Source of the DNA: Marinobacter sp.
Lineage (GTDB): Bacteria; Pseudomonadota; Gammaproteobacteria; Pseudomonadales; Oleiphilaceae
DNA length: 63,661 nt
Direction: 5' to 3'
Assembly (NCBI GenBank): GCA_030149475.1
Contig: JASBRL010000123.1
Coordinates: forward strand, 1 to 63,661
Both the position numbers and the translations under genes were made by a program. Positions 61,563 to 63,661 of the stretch are shown in pieces. The notes beneath the pieces were generated by a model that saw nothing but the letters and a program-made list of their open reading frames with translations, made no database searches and was not told where the DNA came from. Position 1 is the stretch's first letter. Every line of letters starts with the position of its first letter.

Positions 61563-63488
61563 TTAAAGGCTTCTGACTTCGGTGCTGGGCGAAAGCTGGC
61601 GGAAGATCTGCTCGACGTTTATTTTCACCGCATCAGAGACAAACCCATTGTCGCGGAACACCACGCGCAAGGGCTCATGCCTGGCCAGCTCTTTGACCAG
61701 ATCCTCCGTAACACCGCTGTCGAAACAAGCGACCAGCGCATTGTCATCGACGAAAAATACGGTCTTGTCTTGCAGGGTTTCGCGACGAATCGGCAGGGTA
61801 AGATCTACACCCCAGTCCACAAGCACCTGGAACAGAAGATCTTCAGAAGTGCGGTCGGGTTTGACGTTGTTTACTGCTTCTAGCAAGTCGCCCTGAGAGA
61901 GTTCGTCGGGGCGGTAGTAGATGTCCTTCATGTTTGAGGTGTCGACCTTGAGGACGCGGAAGCCGACGTCGCGGTTCCAGTCGGGATGACAGTTGTCTTC
62001 GAGGATTTTTTGGCCAGCGCGGCGGATGCGCTCTTTGGAAATCTCAGATACGGCGCAAGGGAGCTCTAGATCACGACAAAATTTTGCAGCGACCTTTGAG
62101 CTTAAAGCCTGGTCGTCCAGAGCTTCAGGAATTTGAACGAGTATGAATGAGCGTGAGCCTCCATCAACTGCATTCTGTTGTAAAACGGCGTGAGCAGTGG
62201 AGCCCGAGCCAGCAAAAAAGTCCAAGCAGATTGCGTCACGGTCATCAAAAGTTACCAATTCAACAAGCTTTCTGATCAATTCTGATGGCTTTGCAAAAGG
62301 AAAAACTTGAGAGTTCCCGAGAAGACTAACTATCTCGTTAGTTCCATGTTGTCCGTAAACACCATCCACAATAGAGAAGAACTTGGACGCTCTCGTCTCA
62401 CCATCAGCTCCCTTCAGATACTGCTTTGAGGAAATTGACCATGTGCCATCCTTTAAACTCTGAAAGTGAACTTCACCGCTTGCAAGGGCTTGATCCATAC
62501 GTTCCTTGCTCCAGCGCCACTGGCGTTTCGGCCAAATTTGCGTTCCATCTGGCGCAGGCACCGGAAATCGTAAGTTTGGTCTATCCTCAAAACTTTTCAT
62601 GGCTTCTAGAGGGTGTATTCTGAAGGGGCCTTTCTCGTTAAAATGCTCGTCCGTCTTCGTATAATATCGCTCAACCTGAGCATTCGTTAACGGCACATAC
62701 AGATCCAAGATGGATTCGAAATTACGGGAATACATGAGAATGTGTTCATGTATTGATACGAGGTGCTTTTCTTTTGCTCCTCCGCCATATCTCTTCTTCC
62801 AAATAATATTGTCGATGAAGTTCTGGGCACCAAAAACTTCATCGCATACTTTCCTTAGATTATGTACTTCGTTGTCATCAATGCTTATCAAGATAATTCC
62901 GTCTTGGCGTAAGAGTTTTTTAGCCAAACCAAGTCGTGCTCTCATCATTGACAACCAATCAGAATGCAATCGGCCATTTGCTTGCGTATTTGCAATCAGC
63001 CTATTTCCCTGATTATCTTTTTGATTCGAATTGAGTAAAAAGGATTCTGCGCTCTCAGAAAAATCATCATCGTAAACGAAATCATTTCCAGTGTTGTACG
63101 GCGGATCGATATAAATCATCTTGACCCGCCCTAAGTAGGTTTCTTGGAGCAGCTTCAGGGCTTCGAGGTTGTCCCCCTCGATAAAGAGGTTTCGTGTAGT
63201 ATCGAAATCTCCGCTTTCCTCTCTTGCGGGACGCAACGATTTGGCAATCGGAGCATTGGCAACAACCAACGATTCCTGTTTACCTGGCCAATCCAATCGG
63301 TACCGCTCCTGAGGCCCCTCTACAATCGAATCACTCAATTCCTGCCGAAGCTGGTCAAAATCCACAGCCAAACGTAGTTTGCCTGTTGCCTCATCCCGCG
63401 CCTCGGTCACGCACCCAGGAAACAGCTCCCGAATCTTGGCAATGTTGTCCTGGCTCATGTCGGGGCTGTGCATTTTCAATTTGTCCAT
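61563..63488 (-). CDS. mod: Type III DNA methyltransferase, Mod subunit
   Basis: A 641-residue beta-class N6-adenine methyltransferase. DPPYNTGNDF at 128-137 is catalytic motif IV, and FAGSGST at 425-431 is SAM motif I, placed after motif IV as in Mod proteins. The stretch between (about 150-400) is the target recognition region and is visibly richer in A+T, as expected when this part is exchanged. ATG 63488 follows AGAGAG; MLPKVIERDV upstream is less likely. Mod alone methylates one strand; with Res it also directs cutting. Confidence 0.96.
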   Translation of the reverse strand: MDKLKMHSPDMSQDNIAKIRELFPGCVTEARDEATGKLRLAVDFDQLRQELSDSIVEGPQERYRLDWPGKQESLVVANAPIAKSLRPAREESGDFDTTRNLFIEGDNLEALKLLQETYLGRVKMIYIDPPYNTGNDFVYDDDFSESAESFLLNSNQKDNQGNRLIANTQANGRLHSDWLSMMRARLGLAKKLLRQDGIILISIDDNEVHNLRKVCDEVFGAQNFIDNIIWKKRYGGGAKEKHLVSIHEHILMYSRNFESILDLYVPLTNAQVERYYTKTDEHFNEKGPFRIHPLEAMKSFEDRPNLRFPVPAPDGTQIWPKRQWRWSKERMDQALASGEVHFQSLKDGTWSISSKQYLKGADGETRASKFFSIVDGVYGQHGTNEIVSLLGNSQVFPFAKPSELIRKLVELVTFDDRDAICLDFFAGSGSTAHAVLQQNAVDGGSRSFILVQIPEALDDQALSSKVAAKFCRDLELPCAVSEISKERIRRAGQKILEDNCHPDWNRDVGFRVLKVDTSNMKDIYYRPDELSQGDLLEAVNNVKPDRTSEDLLFQVLVDWGVDLTLPIRRETLQDKTVFFVDDNALVACFDSGVTEDLVKELARHEPLRVVFRDNGFVSDAVKINVEQIFRQLSPSTEVRSL

Positions 63489-63498
63489 TACATCTCTC

Positions 63499-63661
63499 TC
63501 AATAACTTTTGGAAGCACTCTGCTGTTGAGTCAGCCGCTCCAGTTTCTGTTTGGCATCGCGCAACTCGGCGTTGATGGCCACGCGCTTGTTGAATTGTTT
63601 CTCACGGGCCAGCCTTGCTTTGATCCGCTGAATCTCTTTCTGCTGTGCAGCTATGGCTTCG
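63499..63661 (-). CDS. C-terminal end of a DUF4391-like protein (cut by window edge)
   Basis: The last 53 residues of a protein on the minus strand, ending QQSASKSY. The visible part is a highly charged helix (QQKEIQRIKARLAREKQFNK, then RVAINAELRDAKQKLERLT) that resembles the C-terminal helix of DUF4391 proteins, which usually precede type III mod genes. The stop is 10 bases before the mod start, so it heads the same operon. The missing N-terminal part prevents firm assignment. Confidence 0.6.
   Translation of the reverse strand, partial: EAIAAQQKEIQRIKARLAREKQFNKRVAINAELRDAKQKLERLTQQQSASKSY

Noticed and set aside
1..63661. CRISPR array
   Set aside because: No series of regularly spaced identical repeats of 20-40 bases was seen; the only repeats are short and irregular.
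56658..63661. Type I rather than type III restriction-modification
   Set aside because: There is no HsdS-like specificity subunit, Mod has the beta-class DPPY-then-FAGSGS order, and Res has the type III size and C-terminal nuclease.

Overview
The window is GC-rich chromosomal DNA of a Gram-negative, probably marine or halotolerant gammaproteobacterium (Marinobacter, Alcanivorax or Saccharospirillaceae-like; genus not assignable from sequence alone). The evidence is an ectoine synthase gene, a TRAP transporter, a monomeric NADP-isocitrate dehydrogenase, a Braun-type lipoprotein and outer-membrane proteins. No prophage, insertion sequence or CRISPR array was seen.

Layout. 1-4.6 kb: an extracytoplasmic-function (ECF) sigma/anti-sigma pair with a divergent exported subtilisin-like protease, a low-complexity exported Ala/Ser/Gly-rich protein and an outer-membrane barrel. 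Three copies of one promoter motif (GGAAT/CGTT at fixed spacing) suggest a local ECF regulon. 4.7-12.1 kb: ornithine decarboxylase, a solitary ectoine synthase, the overlapping DUF2868/DUF3482 membrane-GTPase pair, a DUF6164 protein, a Crp/Fnr regulator and a YbaK deacylase. 12.2-20.1 kb: a sigma-54 activator, paired palindromes, a near-consensus -24/-12 promoter and a five-gene operon (TRAP dctP-Q-M, 3-hydroxybutyrate dehydrogenase, acetoacetyl-CoA synthetase), which reads as uptake of 3-hydroxybutyrate and its conversion to acetoacetyl-CoA. 20.2-28.8 kb: icd, a symporter under a compact thiamine-pyrophosphate (TPP) riboswitch, mtfA, a serine hydrolase and several small unknowns.

28.9-33.6 kb: a large hybrid histidine kinase (7TMR-DISM, PAS, kinase, two receivers, HPt), a small membrane protein and a CheY-like receiver. 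33.6-34.5 kb holds two intrinsic terminators with no matching upstream gene, suggesting small or leader RNAs. 35-45 kb: queC-queE, AraC, alpha/beta hydrolase, a secreted nuclease, a solitary WYL regulator, two MFS transporters with a MarR repressor, and a TMEM165/GDT1 manganese exporter behind a yybP-ykoY riboswitch. 45.7-56.4 kb: envelope functions (L,D-transpeptidases, NfeD/slipin pair, Lpp-like lipoprotein, CPA1 antiporter), glyoxalase I and a Tat-exported GMC oxidoreductase with a divergent LysR regulator.

56.5-63.7 kb: after a tRNA-Gly(CCC) gene the character changes to a type III restriction-modification operon on the minus strand: a DUF4391-like C-terminus cut by the window edge, mod, a Schlafen/AlbA-type ATPase, then res. 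The extra ATPase gene between mod and res, and the position beside a tRNA gene, make this the most likely horizontally acquired defence locus here. The best candidates for undescribed biology are this four-gene module, the ECF/protease/Ala-rich-protein cluster, the TRAP-based 3-hydroxybutyrate system and the RNA elements in the 33.9-34.4 kb gap.
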